Source of the DNA: Nitrincola schmidtii
GTDB taxonomy: Bacteria; Pseudomonadota; Gammaproteobacteria; Pseudomonadales; Balneatricaceae
Assembly: GCF_008973715.1 (NCBI RefSeq)
Contig: NZ_WBOL01000002.1
Location: 248,001 to 312,000 of the forward strand
Direction: 5' to 3'
Length of the DNA stretch: 64,000 nucleotides
The notes beneath the pieces are model-generated. The model was not told where the DNA came from and did no database searches. It saw only the letters and a list, made by a program, of their open reading frames with translations. A program made the translations under genes and the position numbers. Below are positions 17,015 to 26,208 of the stretch, piece after piece (the stretch's first letter is position 1; each line of letters begins with the position of its first letter).

Positions 17015-20000
17015 TGGATATTGCAGCCTACTCTGTTGCTAAGCGCACCAGCTTATGGGTCATTATTGTGCTTATCTTGATGGGGGGTTATTTTAGTTAT
17101 AACCAGTTGCCACGCTATGAAGATCCAGAGTTTATTATCCGTAAAGCCGTGATCGTGATTCCTTATCCGGGTGCAAGTGCACAAGAGGTCGCTAATGAGG
17201 TCACTGATCGTGTTGAAGCGGCTGTGCAGATGATGCAGGAAGTGAAACGAGTCGAGTCGGTCTCTAAACAAGGGTATTCCGAAGTTACAGTAGAAATTAA
17301 GATAGAGTTTGCGCGAACTCATGGTGAGTTACAGCAAGTCTGGGACATTCTTAGACGAAAAATGGCAGATGCGGAGCGAAGCTTACCTTCAGGATCTGGT
17401 CCTATTTTAGTGAATGATGACTTTGCTGATGTGTATGCTCAATTTTATGCCATCACGGCAGAAGATTTTACCGATCATCAGCTTTATCGTTATGTTGACC
17501 AACTGTCAAAAGAACTGGCGCTAGTCCCTGGTGTCGCCAGAACAGCGTTATTAGCGGCGCCGCAAGAGCAGATTTTTATTGAACTGTCGAAAGAGCGCTT
17601 GGCACATTTTGGGCTAGGTGTGCAGCAAGTCTATCAAGTGTTACAGCAGCAAAATATTATCAGTGTTGCCGGAGATATACTGGCAGACGGTATCCGTGTT
17701 CCCGTGATTCCTCAGCGGAGTGTGACTGAATTTGCCGATCTAAAAAATCTGCAAATTGGTTTAGGTGCGGATAATACCGTGTTGCGTTTATCTGATATCG
17801 CCCAGGTTGTCCGAGGCTATGCCGACCCTCCTAGCATGATGATGACCTTTAATGGTCAGCGTGCGATTGGCTTGGGTATTTCCAATGTTCGCGACGGTAA
17901 TGTCGTTAAAATGGGACAGGCCATTAATCAGCGATTGCTAGAACTGGAAAATCTTCGTCCTATTGGTATGGAACTGCATCCTATCTCGCTGCAGTCTGAA
18001 TCTGTCGATCAAGCCGTGTCTGCGTTCGCCGCCAATTTATTAGCGGCGGTCGCGATAGTATTTATCGTGCTGTTGCTGTTTATGGGGCTTCGCGTGGGCA
18101 TGATCATCGGTTTTGTTCTGTTGCTCACGGTTGCTGGAACTTTAATTGTTATGTTGATAGACAACATAGCCATGCAGCGTATCTCTTTGGGAGCACTGAT
18201 CATTGCGTTGGGGATGTTGGTTGATAACGCCATTGTCGTCAGTGATGGCGTGGTTGTGCGTTTACAAAAAGGTGAGGATCGTAAACAAGCGGTTTCTGCC
18301 GTCGTGCAAAGCACTATTTGGCCATTGTTAGGTGGGACTCTGGTGGGTATTTTGGCCTTCAGTGCAATCGGTTTATCACCGGGCGATATGGGTGAATACG
18401 CAGGCTCGCTATTTTGGGTCATCCTCTATTCCATGATACTCAGCTGGTTGTTTGCTATTACAGTAACACCCTTGCTGTGCTATCAGTTCCTGAAAGTACC
18501 TGCCAAGGTTGAATCTGCCAAACCACATCGTATCACCCAAGGTTACTCTCGTTTATTAAACTGGGTGTTAACTCATCGAGGTGTTTCTGTCGCGATACTG
18601 CTGTGTATTCTGTTCAGCGCTGTTTGGGGTACACGATTTGTGCTACCAGGCTTTATGCCTGAATCTGAACGTCCTCAATTCGTTGTTGATCTGTATCTGC
18701 CTCAAGGCACTGATATCCGTCGGACTGCTGACATTTTAGCCAGTGCTGATGCGACAGTTTCAGCTCAAGAAGGTGTGTTAAATACCTCTGGTTTTATTGG
18801 TGGTGGCGGTTTGCGTTTCATGTTGACCTATTCACCAGAACCTAGAAATCCAGCTTTTGCGCAACTGCTAGTGACTGTAGATGATCAGTCACGTATCAGC
18901 GGTTTAGTCGAACAACTGCAAGATGAACTCTCTGAAATGTTACCGGACACCTCTGTCAAGGTGTGGAAGTTTATGTTGGGCCGTGGGGGTGGTAAGAAAA
19001 TTGAAGCGGCGTTTACCGGCCCTGATCCTGCGGAGTTAAGGCGTTTGGCAGAAGAAGCTAAGCATTCAATGTTGGCGACGCCCAGCTTGATTGCGATTCA
19101 AGATGATTGGCGACAGCAAGTCCCTGTTGCTGAACCAACCTGGCGGCAAGAGCAACTTCAACGATTAGCGTTAACCGCCTTGGATGTGAATGCTGCGTTG
19201 GCTCAGACCTTAACGGGTCGACAGATTGGTATTTATCGTGAAGGAGAAGATCTAATTCCATTGATTGTGCGAGCACCACTGGCGGAAAGAGAGCAAGTCA
19301 ATGCTATCCAAAACACTGAAGTATTTAGTTCAGTGGCCGGTACGACAATACCCCTGAGTCAGTTATTGGAATCTGTGGATGTCGTTTGGCAAGATGCCAT
19401 GATTCGACGTATTAATCGAGAAGCTACCATTAAGGTACAAGCCGATCCTGCACCCGGTCTAGCAACCAGTGAGGTATTTAATCAGATTCGACCGCAAATA
19501 GAGGCGATGGATTTACCTCCCGGTTATAAGTTGAAATGGTATGGTGAATATGATGCATCCAAAGAAGCGAATGAAGGTCTTGCGCTATCTGCTCCCTTTG
19601 GCTTTGCCGCGATGATACTGGCGGTGGTATTTATGTTTAATGCCTTCCGAGAGCCATTGGTGATCTGGATGACCGCACCACTGGCAGTCATTGGTGTCGT
19701 GGTCGGTCTAATTGTGTTTCGAACTCCGTTTGAGTTTATGGCGATCTTGGGCTTTTTAAGTTTGATCGGGATGATGGTTAAAAATGCCATCGTCTTGGTA
19801 GATGAGGCTGGTAATCGAATTAAAGAAGGTCAGGCGCAGTATCAGGCGGTGGTAGATGCCTGTTTAAGTCGGGCGCGTCCAGTGGTTCTGGGTGCTCTGA
19901 CAACCATCTTAGGTGTCGCGCCCCTTCTAGTCGATCCATTCTTTAAAAGTATGGCAGTGACGGTGATGTTTGGTTTGACCTTTGCGACGGCATTAACACT

Positions 20001-20052
20001 AGTTGTGTTACCACTTTTTTATGTGATGGTGTTCAGGATACGTGCAGCTTAA
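17014..20052 (+). CDS. RND family inner-membrane efflux transporter
   Basis: A 1012-residue proton-driven pump with the standard duplicated layout: TM1 near the N-terminus, a large periplasmic loop, TM2-6 (about 335-500), a second TM and loop (about 520-850), and TM8-12 (about 855-1005). The TM4 motif reads LGMLVDNAIVVSDG, with the first acidic residue of the usual DD pair kept and the second replaced by Asn, as in several non-AcrB subfamilies. Substrate cannot be told from sequence. It is coupled to the adaptor gene upstream. Confidence 0.92.
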   Translation: MDIAAYSVAKRTSLWVIIVLILMGGYFSYNQLPRYEDPEFIIRKAVIVIPYPGASAQEVANEVTDRVEAAVQMMQEVKRVESVSKQGYSEVTVEIKIEFARTHGELQQVWDILRRKMADAERSLPSGSGPILVNDDFADVYAQFYAITAEDFTDHQLYRYVDQLSKELALVPGVARTALLAAPQEQIFIELSKERLAHFGLGVQQVYQVLQQQNIISVAGDILADGIRVPVIPQRSVTEFADLKNLQIGLGADNTVLRLSDIAQVVRGYADPPSMMMTFNGQRAIGLGISNVRDGNVVKMGQAINQRLLELENLRPIGMELHPISLQSESVDQAVSAFAANLLAAVAIVFIVLLLFMGLRVGMIIGFVLLLTVAGTLIVMLIDNIAMQRISLGALIIALGMLVDNAIVVSDGVVVRLQKGEDRKQAVSAVVQSTIWPLLGGTLVGILAFSAIGLSPGDMGEYAGSLFWVILYSMILSWLFAITVTPLLCYQFLKVPAKVESAKPHRITQGYSRLLNWVLTHRGVSVAILLCILFSAVWGTRFVLPGFMPESERPQFVVDLYLPQGTDIRRTADILASADATVSAQEGVLNTSGFIGGGGLRFMLTYSPEPRNPAFAQLLVTVDDQSRISGLVEQLQDELSEMLPDTSVKVWKFMLGRGGGKKIEAAFTGPDPAELRRLAEEAKHSMLATPSLIAIQDDWRQQVPVAEPTWRQEQLQRLALTALDVNAALAQTLTGRQIGIYREGEDLIPLIVRAPLAEREQVNAIQNTEVFSSVAGTTIPLSQLLESVDVVWQDAMIRRINREATIKVQADPAPGLATSEVFNQIRPQIEAMDLPPGYKLKWYGEYDASKEANEGLALSAPFGFAAMILAVVFMFNAFREPLVIWMTAPLAVIGVVVGLIVFRTPFEFMAILGFLSLIGMMVKNAIVLVDEAGNRIKEGQAQYQAVVDACLSRARPVVLGALTTILGVAPLLVDPFFKSMAVTVMFGLTFATALTLVVLPLFYVMVFRIRAA

Positions 20053-20105
20053 AGTGCGTAAACTAACTCGCTGAATGTATCACGAGATCAGCTTAGGAAA
20101 CTTTT

Positions 20106-21194
20106 GTGAAATTGTCTTACCCCAAACACCTGCTAGGTGAAGGCCCGCATAATCCTTTTCCGGGGCTAAAATCCTTGGAACGACGCTTAGGTCATCAAAT
20201 TCCTTATCGTTTAGGCTCTAATGAGGGCCTGGACATGCCTCATTATATTCTTAGACAAACCTTTGGTGATGCTTTTGTTACTGAAATACGCAGTTATGGT
20301 GATGCAGAAGCGTTCGAGTTAAGAAAACGACTGAGTCAGCAGTTAACCATCCCAATGGAAAATATATTAGTCGATGCGGGTGCAGATAGCCTGCTGGCAT
20401 TGGCGTTAAGAGGATTGGTTTCGGTAGGGGAAACGGTGGTATGTACCGCTGGCACCTATCCAACCTTTGCTTACTTTGCTGAAGGACAGGGTTGTCAGGT
20501 CGTTGAGGTTCCTTATCATACTGCTGAAGGAGTCTTAGCTCCCGATCTGGATGCCTTAGTCGACTATGCTCATCGTCATCAGGCCACCTTGGTTTATGTC
20601 GCCAATCCTGATAATCCCACGGGTCATCAACATAGTGATGACGATCTTCAGGCCTTGCGGGCGGCGTTACCCGATAACTGCTGGCTCATTCTGGATGAGG
20701 CGTATCATGATTTCCGTGAAGACCAGGCATCCTCGGCTGTTTTGCAAGGTGTTTTGCGCGTGCGGAGTTTTTCAAAAGCGCATGGCGTCGCGGGATTACG
20801 AGTGGGTTATGCCATTGGTGACTCAGCGCTTCTGGCTGTCTTAATGAAGGTGCGTATTCATTATGCACTTTCGTCGATCAGTTTAGCGGCGGTAACACTA
20901 TTATTAGATCATCCTGATGAGGTTGCTGATCATATCAGCCAGGTTATAGCGCGGCGTACCGCATTAACGCAGCTGTTGGGTTCTCATGGGCTTAAGGTGC
21001 TGCCGAGTCATACGAATTTTGTCGCCGTGGTGATGGAAAGCAGTGATAAAGCTGCTGCTTTACAAGCGAATTTATTGCAACAAGGTATTCTCGTGACGCG
21101 TCCGGCACATCCTGCGGTCAATCATCTGCTGCGTATCACGGCATTAGACGATGCGCTGAGGTCTTTATCTGCATCTCATGGTTTAGGTGAATAA
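20106..21194 (+). CDS. Class I/II PLP aminotransferase, HisC-like
   Basis: A 362-residue fold-type I PLP enzyme resembling histidinol-phosphate aminotransferase. Visible motifs are the NPDNPTG loop (about 163-169), LDEAYHDF (about 194-201) and the PLP lysine in SFSKAHGVAGLRVGY (about residue 222). GTG start with AGGAAA upstream. It is 53 bases from the RND gene and 2 bases before a spermidine-synthase-like gene, so it is unlikely to be the biosynthetic hisC. True substrate unknown. Confidence 0.8.
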   Translation: MKLSYPKHLLGEGPHNPFPGLKSLERRLGHQIPYRLGSNEGLDMPHYILRQTFGDAFVTEIRSYGDAEAFELRKRLSQQLTIPMENILVDAGADSLLALALRGLVSVGETVVCTAGTYPTFAYFAEGQGCQVVEVPYHTAEGVLAPDLDALVDYAHRHQATLVYVANPDNPTGHQHSDDDLQALRAALPDNCWLILDEAYHDFREDQASSAVLQGVLRVRSFSKAHGVAGLRVGYAIGDSALLAVLMKVRIHYALSSISLAAVTLLLDHPDEVADHISQVIARRTALTQLLGSHGLKVLPSHTNFVAVVMESSDKAAALQANLLQQGILVTRPAHPAVNHLLRITALDDALRSLSASHGLGE

Positions 21195-21196
21195 CG

Positions 21197-21925
21197 TTGC
21201 AAGGTACTGAAATTTATCGCGGTTATGACGCTTATGGTGTAGTCCAAGTCCTCGATGATGGCAATAGACGTTTCTTGTCTTTTGGTTCTGACGATGAGCA
21301 AAGTTGTATTTTGAAAGATCAGCCCGCCATTCCGCAAATGGACTATTTGCGTGCGATGTTATTGGTGTTGTTATTTACTACGCCGAAACGGGTGTTAGTG
21401 CTGGGACTAGGTGGAGGCGCCTTGAATAGTTGCTTACATCATGCATTTCCTGAACTTCGCCAAGAGATAGTTGAGTTACGTCCAGAGGTGATCAGAGTCG
21501 CACAGCGCTTTTTTCAGTTGCCACGTGGTAAGCGACTGATATTACATACAATGGATGCACAAGACTATTTGGATTCTGAGCCACCCTCTGAACATGACAT
21601 CATTTTTAGTGATATTTATGATGATCAAGGCGTGAGTGCTCAACAACATGATCCCGCCTATTTGCATGAGTGTTATGAACGTCTTCGACCCAAAGGTTGG
21701 CTGGTGTTGAATTCTTGGAAAGAGCACCGTGCCGATGCGCTTCTGGAACAACTGAAATCTCAGTTTGCACAAGTCCACACCTGCACGACTCAAGATGGCA
21801 ACTGGGTGTTGTTTGCGGGTAAATCAGCAGTTTTCCCTAACCAGTCACAATTGAAACAGGCTGCGAAACAACTCAGCCAACAGTTAGGTTATTCGGTAAG
21901 CGGTTATCTTAATCGTATTACGTAA
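21197..21925 (+). CDS. Spermidine-synthase-like methyltransferase-fold protein
   Basis: A 242-residue protein of the spermidine synthase/class I methyltransferase fold: VLVLGLGGGALNSCLH (about 57-72) is the nucleotide-binding loop, IVELRPEVIRVA the acidic-loop motif, and IIFSDIYDD the catalytic-region Asp cluster. It lacks the extra membrane segments of some relatives. Start is TTG at 21197 with AGGTGA upstream. Whether it transfers an aminopropyl or methyl group is not clear. Its close pairing with the aminotransferase suggests shared metabolism. Confidence 0.7.
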   Translation: MQGTEIYRGYDAYGVVQVLDDGNRRFLSFGSDDEQSCILKDQPAIPQMDYLRAMLLVLLFTTPKRVLVLGLGGGALNSCLHHAFPELRQEIVELRPEVIRVAQRFFQLPRGKRLILHTMDAQDYLDSEPPSEHDIIFSDIYDDQGVSAQQHDPAYLHECYERLRPKGWLVLNSWKEHRADALLEQLKSQFAQVHTCTTQDGNWVLFAGKSAVFPNQSQLKQAAKQLSQQLGYSVSGYLNRIT

Positions 21926-21947
21926 CAATAAATGTCGAGGGAGTATC

Positions 21948-22736
21948 ATGAAAAATAAAATTCAAATAGGTACCGCTATCTGCTTAGTGCTCAGCTTATC
22001 GAGTCCTGTCCATGCACAATGGGAACGCTTGTTAGATCGTGGGCAGGAGATTCTTGAACAACAAACAGGAGGCTCAAATAATACCCAAACGACTCAAGAG
22101 CCAGCAACGGCCAATCAGGTTCCAGCGGGAGTTAACAACCGTCAGCTGTCTATGGGGTTGAAGGAAGCACTCAGTGTCGGCGCTGAACGTGCTATCGATA
22201 CCTTGTCACAAACCAATGGCTATCTGGGTGATCATCGGGTTCGTATCCAGCCACCGGGGATGTTGGCGGGGGCAGTGGGAACGCTGAAGCGCTTTGGCTT
22301 TGAATCTCAAGTCGACGCATTTGAATTAAGTATGAACCGAGCCGCAGAGCAAGCGATTTCCAAGGCAACGCCTGTTGTGGTGAATGCCATTGAATCGATG
22401 ACACTGGAGGATGCACAACGCATTTATCAAGGTGGAGATACAGCTGCAACAGAGTACTTTAAATCACGTACCTTTGAAGATTTAACGGTTTTACTTCGTC
22501 CGCAGATTGAAGAGTCGATGGCACAAACGGGTACAACAGCAGCATGGCAAGCATTAACCTCAGCGGCTACATCATCTGTACCGATGTTAGCGGGTTATAC
22601 ACCTGATCTTGCCGATCATGTGACAGACTCAGCTTTAAATGGTTTATTTTTAATGCTTGCTGAGGAAGAACAGAAAATTCGCCGTGACCCTATGGCTCGT
22701 AGCACGGATCTTTTGAAGCAGGTATTTGGGCTTTAA
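21948..22736 (+). CDS. DUF4197 family exported protein
   Basis: A 262-residue protein with a signal peptide (residues 1-23, ending VHAQ), a Gln/Thr/Asn-rich linker (about 35-65) and an alpha-helical domain containing LKEALSVGAERAID, RAAEQAISKATPV and the TEYFKSRT motif that characterise DUF4197. Function of the family is unknown; periplasmic location is inferred. Its end overlaps by 4 bases the convergent GGDEF gene. Confidence 0.85.
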   Translation: MKNKIQIGTAICLVLSLSSPVHAQWERLLDRGQEILEQQTGGSNNTQTTQEPATANQVPAGVNNRQLSMGLKEALSVGAERAIDTLSQTNGYLGDHRVRIQPPGMLAGAVGTLKRFGFESQVDAFELSMNRAAEQAISKATPVVVNAIESMTLEDAQRIYQGGDTAATEYFKSRTFEDLTVLLRPQIEESMAQTGTTAAWQALTSAATSSVPMLAGYTPDLADHVTDSALNGLFLMLAEEEQKIRRDPMARSTDLLKQVFGL

Positions 22737-24424
22737 TCTTCGCCTTGGGTAGCGATCTGATTTCTACCTAAGGCTTTCGCTTTATAAAGATAGGTATCCG
22801 CTCGATTAAGCAGATTGATACCATCTTTGTCCGACTCATTAAGTTCGGCAAGGCCGATACTGACCGTACAGCTTATTTCTATGTCATTCACAATATTGCT
22901 TGAGTCTGCTACCTCATTAACAATTCGTTGAGCAATCAAAAGCGCTTCATGTAAGCGCGTATTGGGTAAAATAAAGGCAAACTCTTCCCCACCGTAACGA
23001 CAGGCAATATCCTCGGTTCGAATAAGATTACTTACCAAAGTGGAGATATTTTTTAGCACAATATCTCCTGCCAAATGGCCATAAGTGTCATTAATTTGCT
23101 TGAAATAATCTGCATCGAGCATCATCACACACAATGGCAACTGATGCTGGCGAGCTTCTTTAACACTTTTTTGTAAAATTTTATGGAAGCTGAGTCGGTT
23201 CATTAAGCCTGTGAGTGGATCTAATGTGGCTAATTGAATCAACTCTTTCTCCGTGAGTTCTTTTTTACGTATTTCCAGGACCAGTTTTCGATTGCTTCTA
23301 TGTAACCAGCCTATTAGAGCGAAGGTAATTAACAGCATCAATAAGGTGATAGCGAGCCAATGCCAGAATTTTTGCCACGCGCTATCAGGTGAGATAGGTT
23401 GATAAAGGAAGCCCTCAAGAGAAACAGGCTGGATCATCTCAAGCTCTTCCATTAAATTTGCAATGGCTTGCCAACGATCAGGGTTTATATAACCTACTTC
23501 AATGAGTTCAGGCTGCATAAACAGTCGAAGTTGCTGTGCTTCGTAACGAAAGAAGTCTGCATCATATAACGGACCGGGCGTTTGTAAGTTCTCAACAATA
23601 TACTCAATAACAGTGTCTGGATTATCTAGGGCATAGCGCCAACCACGAAGACTCGCTGTACGAAATGCATCTACCATACTGGGGTTTTCAAGCAACAATT
23701 GTTGATGCGTAAAAAGCAAGTCACCGTAAAGGTCGATACCATAATCCAGAGGTGAAATGGTCACTGGATGATGTCCCATGCGTTCCAGCATGAAAGGTTC
23801 GTCGGTTGCCCAGCCCGGCATTAACTGGGTTTTACCGTCAATTAAATCCTGTAGTTTCCACGAAGGAGAGTGGTTATTAAGTGTGTTGATGTTAAGTCCA
23901 GCAGCTTTTAAAGCACCGAGCGTTTCTGCTGATAGCAGGTTGCCATAAGTGGAGTCTGGAAGAGTTAAAGAGATAGGTCGATCGCCAATCTCTTCAAGAC
24001 GCTCGAAACCATATTCTTCTAGCGTGATAAATACCGTAGGCGAGCGTTGCACAATATTAGCCAAAACCACCACAGGTAATCCTCGAGCATGATGGATCAG
24101 TAACTCTGAACGTGCGACACCAAAATGAGCGCGTTGGAATACCACTTCTTCTGCACTGTTGGCCAGTTGGTTATTTTTGAAAAAACCTGATCGGATCTCT
24201 ACCTCTAATCCAGCTTCTTGATAGAAACCTTGTTGTTGAGCGGCATAGTAGCCTGCAAATTGAAATTGATGATGCCAGGGTAGTTGAAGAATCACTTTTT
24301 CAGAGATAGGTGTATTAGCTAGGATAGCAGGACTGCAGACAATAAAGATCAGCGCAGATACTATGGCAACGCGCTGAACACATTTACGAAAAGTTGAACC
24401 CGAGCAACCAGAAGAAATCATCAT
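22733..24424 (-). CDS. Periplasmic NMT1/THI5-like binding domain fused to a GGDEF cyclase
   Basis: A 563-residue membrane sensor. After a signal segment (about 15-36), residues 45-320 form an ABC-type solute-binding domain of the NMT1/THI5 class (LPWHHQFQFAGYYAAQQQGFY is the family signature). One TM helix (about 345-370) leads to a short coiled region and a GGDEF domain (about 395-560) with GGEEF and an RTED I-site. It should couple binding of a small molecule, perhaps pyrimidine-like, to c-di-GMP synthesis; ligand is inferred only from the domain class. Confidence 0.87.
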   Translation of the reverse strand: MMISSGCSGSTFRKCVQRVAIVSALIFIVCSPAILANTPISEKVILQLPWHHQFQFAGYYAAQQQGFYQEAGLEVEIRSGFFKNNQLANSAEEVVFQRAHFGVARSELLIHHARGLPVVVLANIVQRSPTVFITLEEYGFERLEEIGDRPISLTLPDSTYGNLLSAETLGALKAAGLNINTLNNHSPSWKLQDLIDGKTQLMPGWATDEPFMLERMGHHPVTISPLDYGIDLYGDLLFTHQQLLLENPSMVDAFRTASLRGWRYALDNPDTVIEYIVENLQTPGPLYDADFFRYEAQQLRLFMQPELIEVGYINPDRWQAIANLMEELEMIQPVSLEGFLYQPISPDSAWQKFWHWLAITLLMLLITFALIGWLHRSNRKLVLEIRKKELTEKELIQLATLDPLTGLMNRLSFHKILQKSVKEARQHQLPLCVMMLDADYFKQINDTYGHLAGDIVLKNISTLVSNLIRTEDIACRYGGEEFAFILPNTRLHEALLIAQRIVNEVADSSNIVNDIEISCTVSIGLAELNESDKDGINLLNRADTYLYKAKALGRNQIATQGED

Positions 24425-24477
24425 TTAACTATAGCATAAAGCCCTTGTTTAATAGTCGGGAATTGTTTGTATCAAGA

Positions 24478-25413
24478 TTAAGAATGGGGACTTTTATGGG
24501 TTTTGATCTCTCTTGGATCAATTGATCCTCGGTTAGCTTTGATATTCATTCGAATCAGGTCAAGAAGGGCGCTACTGGTCAGTGTTAGCAGAATTAATCC
24601 GCCTCCAATGAACGCCATGGTGGTGGGTAATTCACCCACCCACCACCAAACTAGCAGAGTGCCTAGCAGCGTTTCTAAAATCAGCATTAAGCTAACTTCC
24701 GCGCCGGTGATGTAGCGCGGTCCACTTTGGATAAGGTAATAAGCGGCAGGTAGGAAAACCAGCCCCAGTAGCAGAATACGCTTCATATCTTGCCAATCGG
24801 GTAGGGCAGCTCCGCCCATCAAAATCGCGGGTATGATCATAGCGATACCAGCAAAAGGCAGCAGCACGGTGGTGTCAATTCCCTTCTGTGCACTCGCTAC
24901 GGTGGTGTTGATCGCCATAGCGATAGGCAAAATAGCTGCGATCATCAGTCCAAGAGGATTGCCTGCTTGCATCTCCCCAGATAGCATCAGGATTGCGCCA
25001 AAAATACACAACAAGATGACCACCCAAGTTTGTAAACGCAGCTTTTGTTGAAAGAAAAGAAGGCCAATGATGCCTGCAATCAACGGGGCCATATTTTGAA
25101 TAACCAGCACATTACCTGCTGCCGTTAAACGATTAGCAGCGACAAATACCCAAGAACTGGTGGCAATAGCTAGGGGACAGATCCATAAAGCGCTACCACA
25201 GCGCTTGATTGCCGTCGGTAGTTCACGCTTATAGCGCCAGCCGACAATCAGGCTGATGACTAAACACATCAACAGCGCACGCCAAAAGACAAATACAGGA
25301 ACATCGACCTGGGTATCTTTAACGATCAGTGCGTCGGGTGACAGCATGATCACTCCAGCACCAGTGATTAAATAACCTTTAAGCCGCATGGGCATACGTG
25401 CAAAAATTGACAC
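24478..25413 (-). CDS. EamA/DMT family transporter
   Basis: A 311-residue inner-membrane protein with about ten hydrophobic helices arranged as two EamA repeats. Such proteins export or import amino acids and metabolites; the substrate is not readable from sequence. It is the last gene of a minus-strand series (TAXI receptor, DUF1850, TRAP permease, GntR regulator, DMT) and begins 11 bases after the regulator gene, so it is probably co-transcribed. Confidence 0.85.
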   Translation of the reverse strand: MSIFARMPMRLKGYLITGAGVIMLSPDALIVKDTQVDVPVFVFWRALLMCLVISLIVGWRYKRELPTAIKRCGSALWICPLAIATSSWVFVAANRLTAAGNVLVIQNMAPLIAGIIGLLFFQQKLRLQTWVVILLCIFGAILMLSGEMQAGNPLGLMIAAILPIAMAINTTVASAQKGIDTTVLLPFAGIAMIIPAILMGGAALPDWQDMKRILLLGLVFLPAAYYLIQSGPRYITGAEVSLMLILETLLGTLLVWWWVGELPTTMAFIGGGLILLTLTSSALLDLIRMNIKANRGSIDPREIKTHKSPHS

Positions 25414-25424
25414 TCAATACTCCG

Positions 25425-26183
25425 TTAGAGTAGTTGTTTCGAAAGCCGTGCTTCTAGCTCAATGTTAAAGGCTTCCGCTGATTGCATATGTTCAAACATC
25501 AGCTGGCGCACTTTTGCTTTGTCTCGCACTTTAAAGGCTTCGACCAATTGAAGATGGTATTGCAGATTAGCTTTTGAAAACTCTATCTGCTCGGGTAGCT
25601 GTACTTTCTTGTATATCACAAGATCTTTGAGCAGATCGTTCAGAAAGCGACCCATAAAACCGAGAATAGGATTACCACAGCGATCCGCTAACAGAATATG
25701 GAAATCAAGTTCTGACATGCGGCTATGCAGGCGTTGTTCGATATCAACCGGTGCTTCATCGCAGCAGGCAGTGAGATGAGCCAACTGATCGATATCTTCT
25801 GTCGTGAGTTGATCACAAGCCAGTACCGCAATTTCTGGTTCAATCAGCTTTCGCAGACCATAAACATCGGGGCCAGTGGTATGTTGGAAGTGCAGAAAAT
25901 TGCGCAGCATTTGCGAAGCGTTGCCATAGGGAACTTCCGCTAGCATGGCACCGCCATTGGGACCTGTCTTGATGGTAACGAGGCCCTGAACCTCTAAGGA
26001 TTTCAGGGCTTCGCGAACAGTGCCTTTGGAACATTCAAACTGCTCCATTAGCGCCTTTTCATTGGGAAGACGGTCACCCGGCTGGATATCTTGCACGACA
26101 ATCCAGCGTTTGACCGCTTCAACGATTTGATCTGCGCGCTTCATGCGCTTAGGCATATCAGTGGCTATCAGTGCCTTGCTCAT
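25425..26183 (-). CDS. GntR/FadR-family transcriptional regulator (FCD domain)
   Basis: A 252-residue regulator with an N-terminal winged helix (RLPNEKALMEQFECSKGTVREALKSLEVQGLV, about residues 38-70) and a helical FCD ligand-binding domain (about 100-235) with Asp/His residues suited to bind a metal and a carboxylate. It lies between the TRAP permease and a DMT transporter, 25 bases from the permease, and probably responds to the transported acid. Confidence 0.88.
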   Translation of the reverse strand: MSKALIATDMPKRMKRADQIVEAVKRWIVVQDIQPGDRLPNEKALMEQFECSKGTVREALKSLEVQGLVTIKTGPNGGAMLAEVPYGNASQMLRNFLHFQHTTGPDVYGLRKLIEPEIAVLACDQLTTEDIDQLAHLTACCDEAPVDIEQRLHSRMSELDFHILLADRCGNPILGFMGRFLNDLLKDLVIYKKVQLPEQIEFSKANLQYHLQLVEAFKVRDKAKVRQLMFEHMQSAEAFNIELEARLSKQLL

Positions 26184-26208
26184 CTAACACTCATGTTCAG
26201 TGATTGGA

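Noticed and set aside
18009-18422. Minus-strand open frame of 137 codons antisense to the RND pump gene
   Set aside because: Shadow of a transmembrane region of the pump; no independent support.
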